Positions 1-7,568 of a stretch of DNA of 64,000 bases are shown in pieces. Under the pieces are notes generated by a model. The model was given only the letters and a program-made list of their open reading frames with translations, was not told where the DNA came from and ran no database searches. The stretch spans positions 2,356,001 through 2,420,000 of the forward strand of contig NZ_JAGVQR010000001.1 in NCBI RefSeq assembly GCF_018275325.1, in the 5' to 3' direction. The DNA comes from Nocardioides palaemonis. Lineage in GTDB: Bacteria > Actinomycetota > Actinomycetes > Propionibacteriales > Nocardioidaceae. Both the position numbers and the translations under genes were made by a program. How positions within the stretch are numbered: the stretch's first letter is position 1; each line of letters starts with the position of its first letter.

Positions 1-323
1 AGGCGGAACGGCTTGGCCAGGAAGCCGGTGGCCCCGGCCGCCATCGCGCGTGCACGGGTGTCCTCGTCGGTGAAGGCCGTGACGATCACGATCGGGATGT
101 GCGCGAGGTGCGGCAGGTCGCGCAGCCGGGTGCACAGCTCGCCGCCGTCCATGAACGGCATGCTCCAGTCGAGGAGGGCGAGCTGGTAGGGCTCCTCGCC
201 CGCCTGCGCGAGGGCCGCCCGGGGGTCGGCGAAGTCTCGGGGCTCGTGCCCGGCCCGTCGGACCCGCATCGCGACGATCTCGCGGATGTCGTCCTCGTCG
301 TCGACGACCAGTACCTGTGCCAT
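1..323 (-). CDS. Single-domain response regulator (receiver), 3' end outside window
   Basis: Receiver (REC) domain protein read leftwards from an ATG at 321-323; its C-terminus lies beyond the left edge. The reading starts MAQVLVVDDEDDIRE, giving the acidic pocket, and continues to the phosphoacceptor in LLDWSMPFMDG, the conserved VTAF strand, and the FLAKPFR lysine motif. It is a close paralogue of the protein at 18681-19070, sharing the same start and the LDWSMP and AKPFR motifs. No output domain is seen in the part present, and family members of this type usually stop after REC, so it probably passes phosphate to, or signals through, a partner protein. No cognate kinase is adjacent on this strand within the window, though the GAF kinase at 2154-3887 is near. 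Confidence 0.85.
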   Translation of the reverse strand, partial: MAQVLVVDDEDDIREIVAMRVRRAGHEPRDFADPRAALAQAGEEPYQLALLDWSMPFMDGGELCTRLRDLPHLAHIPIVIVTAFTDEDTRARAMAAGATGFLAKPFR

Positions 324-505
324 GGCGTGCTGCCCAGACCTCTCGGATCATGGGGTCCCCCGTGCCAGGACCCGTGCTCGCACCGACGGTAGGTGGCGTC
401 GGTCGGCCGCGGGGGTGGTCAGGGCGAGGCAGGACCATTGGTCCAGCAGGTCGGTCCCAAGTGGCCATGTGGCCATGACCAGTGACCCCGTGCGGCACGC
501 GGCGC

Positions 506-697
506 TCAGGCAGCAGCGCGCGGGGCGTACATGATCACCGCGACGCCGACCAAGCAGATCAGCGCGGCCGCGACGTCGTACCGGTCGGGCCGGAAGCCGT
601 CGGCGACCATGCCCCAGACCAGCGAGCCGGCGACGAAGACGCCTCCGTAGGCGGCGAGGATCCGCCCGAAGTGGGCGTCGGGCTGCAGGGTGGCGAC
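506..697 (-). pseudogene. C-terminal remnant of a YnfA/UPF0060 small membrane protein
   Basis: The reading leftwards from about 697 matches the second half of the YnfA (UPF0060) family: [18 protein letters not shown], then a membrane span, then a last span ending VAVIMYAPR. Full proteins are about 108 residues with four spans; here only about 60 residues (two spans) remain and no family-like N-terminal half is upstream. The homology begins about 23 bases beyond the stop of chrA, and the 20-odd codons before it are unlike the family. The open frame reaches an in-frame start at 766 inside chrA, so some peptide might be made, but it would not be a normal YnfA. Interpreted as a deletion scar that joined chrA to a truncated neighbour. 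Confidence 0.7.
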
Positions 698-719
698 CCG
701 CGTGGGCGGAGCCTGCCAG

Positions 720-2114
720 TCAGAGCAGCGCTCCCCCGACGCCGACCAGCAGGCCGGCGGCCGCACACGCGCCCAGGGTCCGGAGGACCGACCAGCCGCG
801 CCAGAAGAGCAGGGCGCACCCCAGCGCGGTGAGCGCGAGGGACGTGACGTCGAGCGAGGCGAGGTGCGGGTACTCGAGGTCGAGCGGGCCCGCGGTGAGC
901 CGGCCGGTGGCGTCGAACAGCGTGTGCAGCGCGAAGAAGACCGCCAGGCTCGCGATCACGCCGACGACAGCGGCGGTGACGCCCGCGAGCGCGTCCGCCA
1001 GGCTCCGGTTGCCGCGCAGCCGCTCGACGTAGGGCGCGCCGAGCAGGATGAACAGGAAGCACGGCACGAACGTCACCCAGGTCGTCAGGAGCGCTGCCAG
1101 GACGGCGGCCAGCCACGGGTCCAGGTCTCCTGGGTGGCGGTAGGCACCGACGAACGCGACGAACTGGACCACCATGATCAGCGGCCCCGGGGTCGTCTCG
1201 GCGAGGGCGAGGCCGCGCACCATCTCGCCGGGCAGCAGCCAGCCGTAGACCTGCACCGCCTGCTGCGCGACATAGGCGAGGACGGCGTACGCGCCGCCGA
1301 ACGTGACGACCGCGGCGCCCGAGAAGAACAGGCCCTGGTCGACGAAGATGCTGGACGGCCCCACCAGCAGCGCAGCCACGCCGACCGGGGCCGCCCACAG
1401 CACGAGGCCGATCGCGAGGGTCAGCGCCGCGCGCCGCCCTGACGGCCGCTCGGAGTGGAGCTGGTCGTCGCTGACCAGCGGTGGCGGTCCGTCGTCGACG
1501 GCGGCCCGTGGCGGGCGGGTCAGGTCGGGGACGCGGCGCCCGAGCACCCACCCGACGGCCGCGCTGACCGCGACGACGGCCGGGAACGGGACGCCGAAGA
1601 CGACGAGCGCGACGAACGAGGCGGCTGCGACCGCGACGAGCGCCGGGTGGCCGAGACCTTTCCGGGCCACCCGGACCACGGCCTGGGCCACGATCGCGAC
1701 CACCGCGGGCGCGAGCCCGAGGAAGACCGACTCGACGAGCGTGGTGTCGCCGTACGCCACGTAGATCCCTGACAGCACGAGCAGGGCGGCCACGCCGGGC
1801 AGGACGAAGAGGATGCCGGCGACCAGCGCACCCCGCACGCCGTTGAGCAGCCACCCGACGTAGGTGGCGAGCTGCTGCGCCTCCGGCCCGGGCAGCAGCG
1901 TGCAGTAGGACAGCGCGAAGAGGAACCGCTGGTGGCCGATCCACCGCTTCTCCTCCACCAGCACCCGCTGCATCACCGCGATCTGGCCGGCCGGCCCGCC
2001 GAAGGTCTGCAGGGAGATCGCGAACCAGGCGCGGGTCGCCTCGCGGAGCGGTACGACGTCACGCGCGCGGCGCTCCGCCGTCTCCCGCGGGTCAGGGGTG
2101 CTCACGAGGTGCAT
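720..2114 (-). CDS. chrA: Chromate transporter, ChrA family
   Basis: About 464-residue polytopic membrane protein of the CHR family, which exports chromate from the cytoplasm in characterised members. The N-terminal half opens with [20 protein letters not shown] and carries the family signature [20 protein letters not shown]; the C-terminal half repeats the fold with [16 protein letters not shown] and [18 protein letters not shown]. This is the usual two-domain long form. The ATG at 2114 is used here, but a GTG three codons downstream (2105) is equally plausible because no clear ribosome site precedes either. The gene reads away from the GAF histidine kinase on the same strand, with a gap of about 40 bases. 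Substrate is inferred from the family only. Confidence 0.9.
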   Translation of the reverse strand: MHLVSTPDPRETAERRARDVVPLREATRAWFAISLQTFGGPAGQIAVMQRVLVEEKRWIGHQRFLFALSYCTLLPGPEAQQLATYVGWLLNGVRGALVAGILFVLPGVAALLVLSGIYVAYGDTTLVESVFLGLAPAVVAIVAQAVVRVARKGLGHPALVAVAAASFVALVVFGVPFPAVVAVSAAVGWVLGRRVPDLTRPPRAAVDDGPPPLVSDDQLHSERPSGRRAALTLAIGLVLWAAPVGVAALLVGPSSIFVDQGLFFSGAAVVTFGGAYAVLAYVAQQAVQVYGWLLPGEMVRGLALAETTPGPLIMVVQFVAFVGAYRHPGDLDPWLAAVLAALLTTWVTFVPCFLFILLGAPYVERLRGNRSLADALAGVTAAVVGVIASLAVFFALHTLFDATGRLTAGPLDLEYPHLASLDVTSLALTALGCALLFWRGWSVLRTLGACAAAGLLVGVGGALL

Positions 2115-2153
2115 GCAAGCGGTGCGCGGCCGTGGGGGTCAACTCAGGCGGCT

Positions 2154-3887
2154 TCACGGTGCGACGAGCGGCACCGTCCACGTCACCGTCGTGCCGGCGC
2201 CCGCCTCCGACTCCACCTGCAGGTCGCCGCCGTGCCGACGCGCACGGACCCGCATGTTCTCCAGCCCGCTGGCCGCGGCCCGCCGGTCCATGCCCCGCCC
2301 GTCGTCGGCGACCACCAGCACCACGTTGCCGTCGACCGCCGAGAGCACGACGTCGACCGCGGAGGCGTGGGCGTGCCGGGCCACGTTGGTCAGGGCCTCC
2401 CCCAGCACGGCGAGCAGGTCAGGCACGACCTCGTGCGGGACGGTGCTGCGCACCGGTCCCACGAGCCGCAGCTTGGGGTTGAGCTTCATGACCGCCCCCG
2501 CTCGCTCGACCAGCGTCTCCACCTCGGTCTGGAGGTTGGCGTCCGCGCCGAGCGACCCCAGCGCGAAGATCGTGCGACGGATGTCCTTGATGGTGTCGTC
2601 CAGCTCGTCGATCGCATCGGTGAGGCGTCCGCGGACCCGGTCGTCGAGGTCGGGCTGCTTGGCGGTGGCCTGCAGCCCCATCCCCACGGCGAACAGCCGC
2701 TGGATGACGAGGTCGTGCAGGTCGCGGGCGATCCGGTCGCGGTCCTCGTAGAGGACCAGCCGCTGCCGGTCCTCCCTGCTCCGCGCCAGCTGGAGGGCGA
2801 GCGCCGCCTGCTCGGCGAAGCTCGCGGGCAGGTCGGGGTCGACCCGGTGGAACCCGTCGGCGTGCTCCGGCGTCCAGGCCAGCGACAGCACCCCCTCGGC
2901 CTGGGTGCCCGACATGAGCGGCAGGACGATGACGGGGCCGAGCTGGGGCCACCCGGCGATCGAGGACGGGTCGACGGCACGCGGGTCGGTGCCGAGGTCG
3001 AGCACCGTCACCGGCTCGCCGGAGTCGATCACGAGGCTCGCCAGCGAGCTCCGCATGGGCAGCGCCTGCATCGCCTCGAGGTCGACCGGCGCCCCCGAGA
3101 CCACCTCCAGGCGCAGCTCTCCGGCCGTGGAGCCGGTCACCACCCACGCGACGTCGGCGCGGGCGAGCGACCGTGCCCGGTCGGCCACGACCTGCAGCGC
3201 CTCTCCGACCGGGGTGTCGGCACTCAGCAGGGCGGCGATCTCAGCCGTCGCGGCCAGCCAGGCGCGCCGCCCCTCGGCCTCCTCGTAGAGCGTCGCGTTC
3301 TCGATCGCGACACCGGCGGCCGCCGCCAGCGCGACGGCGATCGCCTCGTCGGTCCCGGTGAAGTCGCCGCCGCCCGTCTTCTCGGTCAGGTAGAGGTTGC
3401 CGAAGACCCGGTCCCGGGTCCGCACCGGCACGCCCAGGAACGACGACATCGGCGGGTGCTCGTCGGGGAAGCCGTAGGACGCCGGGTGCGACGCGATGTC
3501 CTCCAGCCGGATCGGTCGCGGGTCCTCGATGAGCAGCCCGAGCAGCCCGTGCCCGGTCGGGAGCGCGCCGATCCGGGCGACCACCTCGTCGCTCATCCCG
3601 TGGTGGATGAACGTCCGCAGGCTGCGGTCCGGCCCCTCGGTCAGGACCCCCAGCGCGGCGTACCGCGCGCCGAGCAGGTTGCTTGCGGCGCTCACGATGC
3701 GCGACAGCACGGCGTCCAGCGACAGCTCCGAGCTGACCGCGACGACGGCGTCGAGCAGGTGCCGCAACCGTTCGCTCTCGTCCAGCACGCCCTCCACGCG
3801 GCTCAGCACCTCGCGCAGCAGCCGGTCGAAGTCGACCGTCTCCAGCGACGGCTCGCCCGACCCGCGCTCCGCTCCGTCCTCGCTCAT
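2154..3887 (-). CDS. GAF-domain sensor histidine kinase, DosS/DevS-like
   Basis: 577-residue cytoplasmic kinase. Two GAF domains (about residues 45-200 and 215-370) precede a HisKA_3 dimerisation helix with RDLHDLVIQRLF, phospho-acceptor His391, and a HATPase with GEALTNVARHAHA and DDGRGMD. The first GAF has HHGM, TGHGLLGLLIEDPRP and the HPPMSSFLGVPV segment; His144 sits where mycobacterial DosS/DosT carry the haem-ligating histidine, so gas or redox sensing is likely but inferred. The start is placed at the ATG at 3887, which follows a purine-rich GGGTGGGTGG stretch; a TAGCGT -10-like box lies about 40 bases further upstream. No NarL-type response regulator is adjacent. Confidence 0.9.
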   Translation of the reverse strand: MSEDGAERGSGEPSLETVDFDRLLREVLSRVEGVLDESERLRHLLDAVVAVSSELSLDAVLSRIVSAASNLLGARYAALGVLTEGPDRSLRTFIHHGMSDEVVARIGALPTGHGLLGLLIEDPRPIRLEDIASHPASYGFPDEHPPMSSFLGVPVRTRDRVFGNLYLTEKTGGGDFTGTDEAIAVALAAAAGVAIENATLYEEAEGRRAWLAATAEIAALLSADTPVGEALQVVADRARSLARADVAWVVTGSTAGELRLEVVSGAPVDLEAMQALPMRSSLASLVIDSGEPVTVLDLGTDPRAVDPSSIAGWPQLGPVIVLPLMSGTQAEGVLSLAWTPEHADGFHRVDPDLPASFAEQAALALQLARSREDRQRLVLYEDRDRIARDLHDLVIQRLFAVGMGLQATAKQPDLDDRVRGRLTDAIDELDDTIKDIRRTIFALGSLGADANLQTEVETLVERAGAVMKLNPKLRLVGPVRSTVPHEVVPDLLAVLGEALTNVARHAHASAVDVVLSAVDGNVVLVVADDGRGMDRRAAASGLENMRVRARRHGGDLQVESEAGAGTTVTWTVPLVAP

Positions 3888-3982
3888 CCACCCACCCGCT
3901 TCCTCCCCCTGGACGCGATGGAACGACGCTAGCGCCAACCCGTGCGGCGGTGGAAGGGTTTCCACGAGGCTAGGCTCGCCTC

Positions 3983-4561
3983 GTGGACGCGACGGACTGG
4001 ACCGCCGGCTCGCGGTGGCTCCACGAGCCGACCTGGCGGGTGCCGGACGACGAGCTGGTGGTCGACGCCGCGAAGGGCAGCGACCTGTGGCGGCACACCA
4101 GCTACGGGTTCGTGCGCGACAGCGCCCACGCGCTGCTGCAGCCGATCGCCGCGGGGCAGGCGTTCGAGGTCGACGTCCACGCCTCGATGTCCGAGCAGTT
4201 CGACCAGGCGGGCGTCCTGCTCCGCGTCGACGAGGAGCGATGGCTCAAGGCGGGCCTCGAGCTCGCCGACGGCCGCCTCGGGCTCGGCGTGGTGATGACC
4301 GACGGCCGGTCCGACTGGTCCACCGCGCCGGTCGACGACTGGGCCGGCACGTGGGTCCGGATCCGGGTGAGCGTCGCGGACGACAGCGTGACCGTCCGTG
4401 CCCGGCCCGACCGCGGGGCGTGGCAGCTGGTGCGGCTGGTCCCCTTCGACGGCTCGCGCGCTGCGACGGCCGGCCCCTACTGCGCCGCCCCGAGCCGGTC
4501 AGGGTGGACCGCCCGCTTCCGTCGACCGGCCCTGACGGGCGCCGACACCGGCCTGCACTGA
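3983..4561 (+). CDS. DUF1349 family protein
   Basis: 192-residue protein of the DUF1349 family (concanavalin-like beta-sandwich, named after a yeast regulator of enolase-related protein). Family features visible are WRVPDDELVVDAAKGSDLWR near the N-terminus, the central QFDQAGVLLRVDEERWLKAGLE block and the C-terminal aromatic PFDGSRAATAGPYCAAPSR region. Biochemical role is unknown. It starts with GTG exactly six bases after a TAGGCT box (3971-3976), the leaderless pattern common in this window, and is transcribed divergently from the GAF kinase. No signal peptide or membrane segment is seen. Confidence 0.85.
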   Translation: MDATDWTAGSRWLHEPTWRVPDDELVVDAAKGSDLWRHTSYGFVRDSAHALLQPIAAGQAFEVDVHASMSEQFDQAGVLLRVDEERWLKAGLELADGRLGLGVVMTDGRSDWSTAPVDDWAGTWVRIRVSVADDSVTVRARPDRGAWQLVRLVPFDGSRAATAGPYCAAPSRSGWTARFRRPALTGADTGLH

Positions 4562-4571
4562 GCACCCGTAG

Positions 4572-4597
4572 GGGCGTGTGGCCCGCGCCACACGCCC
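4572..4597. promoter_or_regulatory. Perfect 10-bp inverted repeat before wrbA (operator or terminator)
   Basis: GGGCGTGTGG and CCACACGCCC form a perfect 10-bp stem around six bases. It lies between the DUF1349 stop at 4561 and the TACCGT box at 4599-4604 that precedes wrbA. It lacks a following T-run, so it could be a G+C-rich terminator, but its position over the likely -35/spacer region of the wrbA promoter also suits a repressor site. Confidence 0.55.
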
Positions 4598-4610
4598 GTA
4601 CCGTCGAGGG

Positions 4611-5198
4611 ATGACCAAGCTCTCGATCATCTACTACTCCAGCTACGGCACCGCCCACGAGATGGCGTCGCGCCTCGCCTCGACAGCGGAGTCGCAGGGC
4701 GCCGAGGTGCGGCTGCGCCGGGTCCGCGAGACGGCTCCCGACGAGGTGGTGCAGGCCGTCGACGGCTGGGCCGCCCACGCCGCGTCGGTCGCGGACCAGC
4801 CCGTCGCCGAGCCCGCGGACCTCGCCTGGGCGGACGCGGTGATCATGGGGTCGGGCACGCGCTACGGCCACGTCACCAGCCAGCTCCAGGCCTTCATCGA
4901 CACCCTCGGCCCGCTCTGGCAGGAGGGCCGGCTGGCCGACAAGGTCTACGCGGCGTTCACCTCCAGCCAGACGCTCCACGGCGGCCAGGAGTCGACCATC
5001 CTCGCGATGCTCACGACGTTCTGCCACTTCGGCGGCATCATCGTGCCGCCGGGCTACACCGACCAGACCAAGTTCAACGACGGCAACCCCTACGGCGTCG
5101 GCGTGGTCACCGGTGCGGGCGGCGTGGACGACACCGCGAACACCGCGCTCGACCACCTGGTCACCCGCGTGCTGACCATCGCCCAGCGCCTCTCCTGA
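4611..5198 (+). CDS. wrbA: NAD(P)H:quinone oxidoreductase, WrbA family
   Basis: 195-residue flavodoxin-fold enzyme that in characterised relatives reduces quinones by two electrons with FMN, protecting against redox cycling. It shows the N-terminal IIYYSSYGTAHEMA phosphate-binding loop, then ADAVIMGSGTRYGHVTSQ, the FTSSQTLHGGQESTI segment typical of WrbA, and GIIVPPGYTDQ. The start is the ATG at 4611 (MTKLSIIYY), six bases after TACCGT at 4599-4604, implying a leaderless message; an upstream GTG at 4578 would add 11 arginine-rich residues with no homology. An inverted repeat sits directly upstream. Confidence 0.93.
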   Translation: MTKLSIIYYSSYGTAHEMASRLASTAESQGAEVRLRRVRETAPDEVVQAVDGWAAHAASVADQPVAEPADLAWADAVIMGSGTRYGHVTSQLQAFIDTLGPLWQEGRLADKVYAAFTSSQTLHGGQESTILAMLTTFCHFGGIIVPPGYTDQTKFNDGNPYGVGVVTGAGGVDDTANTALDHLVTRVLTIAQRLS

Positions 5199-5323
5199 CC
5201 TGGGACGGCGGCCGGGCCGGAGCGGATGTAGGCCTGCCTTTACCGACCTGAGGGATTGGCCGCGCCGCTTCGGGGTACGTGCACCGGTTGGCGGACCGTC
5301 CGCCGACCACCGTCTGGAGACCC

Positions 5324-5740
5324 GTGCTCTCACTCACCTACCTCAGCTCGGCCGTCGACCTGCTGTCCCGGGACGACCTCGCACGACTGCTCACCCACGC
5401 TCGGGCCAACAACGAGCGGCTCGGCATCACCGGGATGATGCTCTACTCCGACGGCAGCTTCATCCAGACGCTGGAAGGCCCGGCCGACCACGTCGACGCC
5501 CTGTTCACCCTGATCGACGCCGACCCGCGTCACCACCAGGTCTTCATCGTGCGCCGCGAGCAGATCGACGAGCGCCACTTCCCCGCGTGGCGGATGGACT
5601 ACCGCGAGATCTCGGAGGAGGAGGCGTCGGGCCTGCCCGGCTTCACCGACTACCTCCACACCGGCGTCATCGAGGGCGAGGAGCGCCGTCGGCACGCCGC
5701 GTGGACCTTCCACCGGGCCTTCCGCGACACGCTGACCTGA
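5324..5740 (+). CDS. BLUF-domain blue-light photoreceptor
   Basis: 138-residue stand-alone BLUF (sensor of blue light using FAD) protein. The key flavin-pocket residues are present: Tyr6 in LTYLSSA, Asn30 in NERLGITG, Gln48 in GSFIQTLEG, and Trp89/Met91 in FPAWRMDY. The remainder is a short helical C-terminal cap with no EAL, cyclase or HTH output domain, so it must act through a partner, as PixD-type proteins do. The start is a GTG at 5324 preceded by GGAG; an upstream GTG at 5279 in the same frame would add 15 residues. A fragment resembling a histidine-kinase ATPase tail follows immediately. Confidence 0.92.
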   Translation: MLSLTYLSSAVDLLSRDDLARLLTHARANNERLGITGMMLYSDGSFIQTLEGPADHVDALFTLIDADPRHHQVFIVRREQIDERHFPAWRMDYREISEEEASGLPGFTDYLHTGVIEGEERRRHAAWTFHRAFRDTLT

Positions 5741-5741
5741 G

Positions 5742-5825
5742 GGCTTCTCGCAGCACCGCGGCACCGTCAGCGTCGCCGCCGAACCCGGCCGGGGCACCAC
5801 CGTCACCCTCAGGCTCCCCGGCGCC
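5742..5825 (+). pseudogene. Relic of a histidine-kinase ATPase C-terminus
   Basis: In the +1 frame relative to the BLUF gene, the bases just after its stop read GFSQHRGTVSVAAEPGRGTT followed by VTLRLPGA. This closely matches the end of HATPase_c domains, where the pattern is GGTVSVESEPGRGTTVTLRLP. Only about 28 codons survive and there is no start, so it is a scrap of a lost two-component kinase. It may mark a deletion between a former kinase and the BLUF gene. Confidence 0.6.
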
Positions 5826-5860
5826 GCCACCACCAGCGCACGTGGCCCGGTCACCGTCGT

Positions 5861-6655
5861 TCAGAGCGTGGCGACCGAACCGGCGTCCACGCGGTAGGTC
5901 GCGCCGTTGACGAAGCTCGCCCGCTCGGAGCACAGGAACGCGATGACGGCGGCGACCTCCTCCGGCTCGCCGCGGCGGCCGAGCTCCATGAAGGGACGCT
6001 CCTCCTCGAGGAACGACGCGATCGCCTCGTCGCGGGTGGTGCCCTGCTCCTCGGCGCGCTGGTCCATCATCGCGTCGGTCATCGGCGTGCTGATGAAGGC
6101 CGGTGCGACGCTGTTGACCAGCAGGCCCTCCGACGCGTAGGTCCTCGACAGTCCCTTGGCGAAGGCGAGCAGGCCGGCCTTGGCCGCGCAGTAGGGCAGC
6201 TCGTCGTCGTAGGGCTGGACCGCGTCCTCGGAGCTGAGGAAGACCATCCGGCCCCAGCCGCGCCGCAGGTCGGGCAGGAACACCCGCGTCACCCGCACCG
6301 CCGACATCAGGTTCGTCTCCAGCACCTCGACGAAGTCGTCGTCACCGAGCTCGTGGAAGGGACCGGTGGGCCCGGTCACGCCGGCCCCGTGCACCAGGAC
6401 GTCGATGGCGCCGACCGCGTCGCGCACCTCGCTCCCGAGCCGGTCGGCGGCACCGTCCTCGGCGAGGTCCGCCACGACCGTGTGAACCGTCGCGTCGTCC
6501 GGCAGGGACCCCCGCGCCTCCTCGAGCGCCTCGCCGTCGGTGTCCGTGAGCACCACCCGCACTCCCTCGGCGACCAGCGCCGCCGCGGTCGCGCGACCGA
6601 TGCCGCCCGCGCCGCCCGTGAGGAGTGCCGTCCTGCCTGCGATGCCGAGGTCCAT
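5861..6655 (-). CDS. Short-chain dehydrogenase/reductase (SDR)
   Basis: 264-residue classical SDR, a Rossmann-fold NAD(P)-dependent oxidoreductase. It has the TGGAGGIG cofactor motif near residue 14, the VLVHGAG strand (the usual NAG is replaced by HGA), a catalytic Ser in VFLSSEDA, and Tyr-x3-Lys in YCAAKAG. The substrate is not predictable. The ATG at 6655 is the natural start because the Rossmann fold begins nine residues later. It stands alone, convergent with the BLUF gene and about 60 bases from the HNH lipoprotein gene on the same strand. Confidence 0.9.
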   Translation of the reverse strand: MDLGIAGRTALLTGGAGGIGRATAAALVAEGVRVVLTDTDGEALEEARGSLPDDATVHTVVADLAEDGAADRLGSEVRDAVGAIDVLVHGAGVTGPTGPFHELGDDDFVEVLETNLMSAVRVTRVFLPDLRRGWGRMVFLSSEDAVQPYDDELPYCAAKAGLLAFAKGLSRTYASEGLLVNSVAPAFISTPMTDAMMDQRAEEQGTTRDEAIASFLEEERPFMELGRRGEPEEVAAVIAFLCSERASFVNGATYRVDAGSVATL

Positions 6656-6713
6656 GGCACGACACCACCACCCCGGAGCGGGCGCACCCCACCCCCGCAG
6701 GGGTTGGACCGCC

Positions 6714-7421
6714 TCAGCAGCGCTCGAGCATCTCCTCCAGCGCCCGCACCTCGCTGGCGTCGGCGGCCAGGTCGTAGCGGCTCTTGACCGTCACCCACCG
6801 CACGGCGTACGCGCACTGGTAGCCCTTCCTCGGCCGCCATGCGGCCGGGTCGTCGTCACCCTTGCCCGCGTTGGTCGGGCCGTCGACGGCGAGCAGGTTG
6901 CGCAGGTCGTTGGCGAACGTGCGCCGGCGCTCGTCGTCCCAGTCGTCCGCCCCCGACGCCCACGCCTCCGAGAGCGGCACGACGTGGTCGATCTGGATCG
7001 CCTGCGCCTGCGCGAGGTCCTTGAGGTCGTCGAAGGCCAGCATCGCGCCGGTGTAGGGGTCGCGCCACGACCCGGCGAGCACGTCGTGGTCGCACGCCCC
7101 CTGCACCGCGGTCGTCACGGTCCCGGGCAGCGCGTCGCGCAGCAGGACGTCGTCGCGCTGGTTGCAGCCGTTGCCGTCGGTGTCGGCCCACGCCGATCCG
7201 AACGCGTCCCGGTCGTAGGTGTCCGGACGGGTCCGCTCGGTGACACGGAGCCGGGTCAGCAGCCGCCGACCCTCCTCACGCGCCTGCGGGCCGGACGTCG
7301 CCGACGGCGGCCCGGGCGTGGGCGCCTCGTCGCCGGGACCGTCCATCGGGCCCAGCCCCGCGCACCCGCCGAGTCCGAGCACCGCACCCGCGACCACTGC
7401 CGCCACCCCACGCCCCCGCAC
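6714..7421 (-). CDS. Secreted HNH-family nuclease-like lipoprotein (DUF1524 type)
   Basis: 235-residue exported protein. A short signal peptide ends in the lipobox LGLGGC with the lipid-modified Cys at about residue 20, followed by a Pro/Gly/Thr-rich linker. The body is the HNH/DUF1524-type fold found in many secreted actinobacterial proteins: IQIDHVVPLSEAW supplies the Asp-His pair, FANDLRNLLAVDGPTNAGKG the Asn/Lys part, and WRPRKGYQCAYAVRWVTVK the C-terminal helix. It may act as an extracellular nuclease, though activity is inferred from the motif. The start is GTG at 7421. Confidence 0.88.
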   Translation of the reverse strand: MRGRGVAAVVAGAVLGLGGCAGLGPMDGPGDEAPTPGPPSATSGPQAREEGRRLLTRLRVTERTRPDTYDRDAFGSAWADTDGNGCNQRDDVLLRDALPGTVTTAVQGACDHDVLAGSWRDPYTGAMLAFDDLKDLAQAQAIQIDHVVPLSEAWASGADDWDDERRRTFANDLRNLLAVDGPTNAGKGDDDPAAWRPRKGYQCAYAVRWVTVKSRYDLAADASEVRALEEMLERC

Positions 7422-7568
7422 CGGGAGATCATCGCCGAGCGCGCGTCCCGGCCCCTGATCGGGGTCTGTCGGCGAGGAGTGGTCGGCGGCTAGCCTGCCC
7501 GTGCGACGGACGGGGCCTCGGGAGCGCCCCGCGGGGCGGAGGCGACGGACTCCCGCGCGCCGGTCCAG

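Noticed and set aside
1932..3932. Plus-strand ORF of 666 codons opposite the GAF kinase
   Set aside because: It is antisense to a gene with complete GAF, HisKA_3 and ATPase motifs and encodes no recognisable domain.
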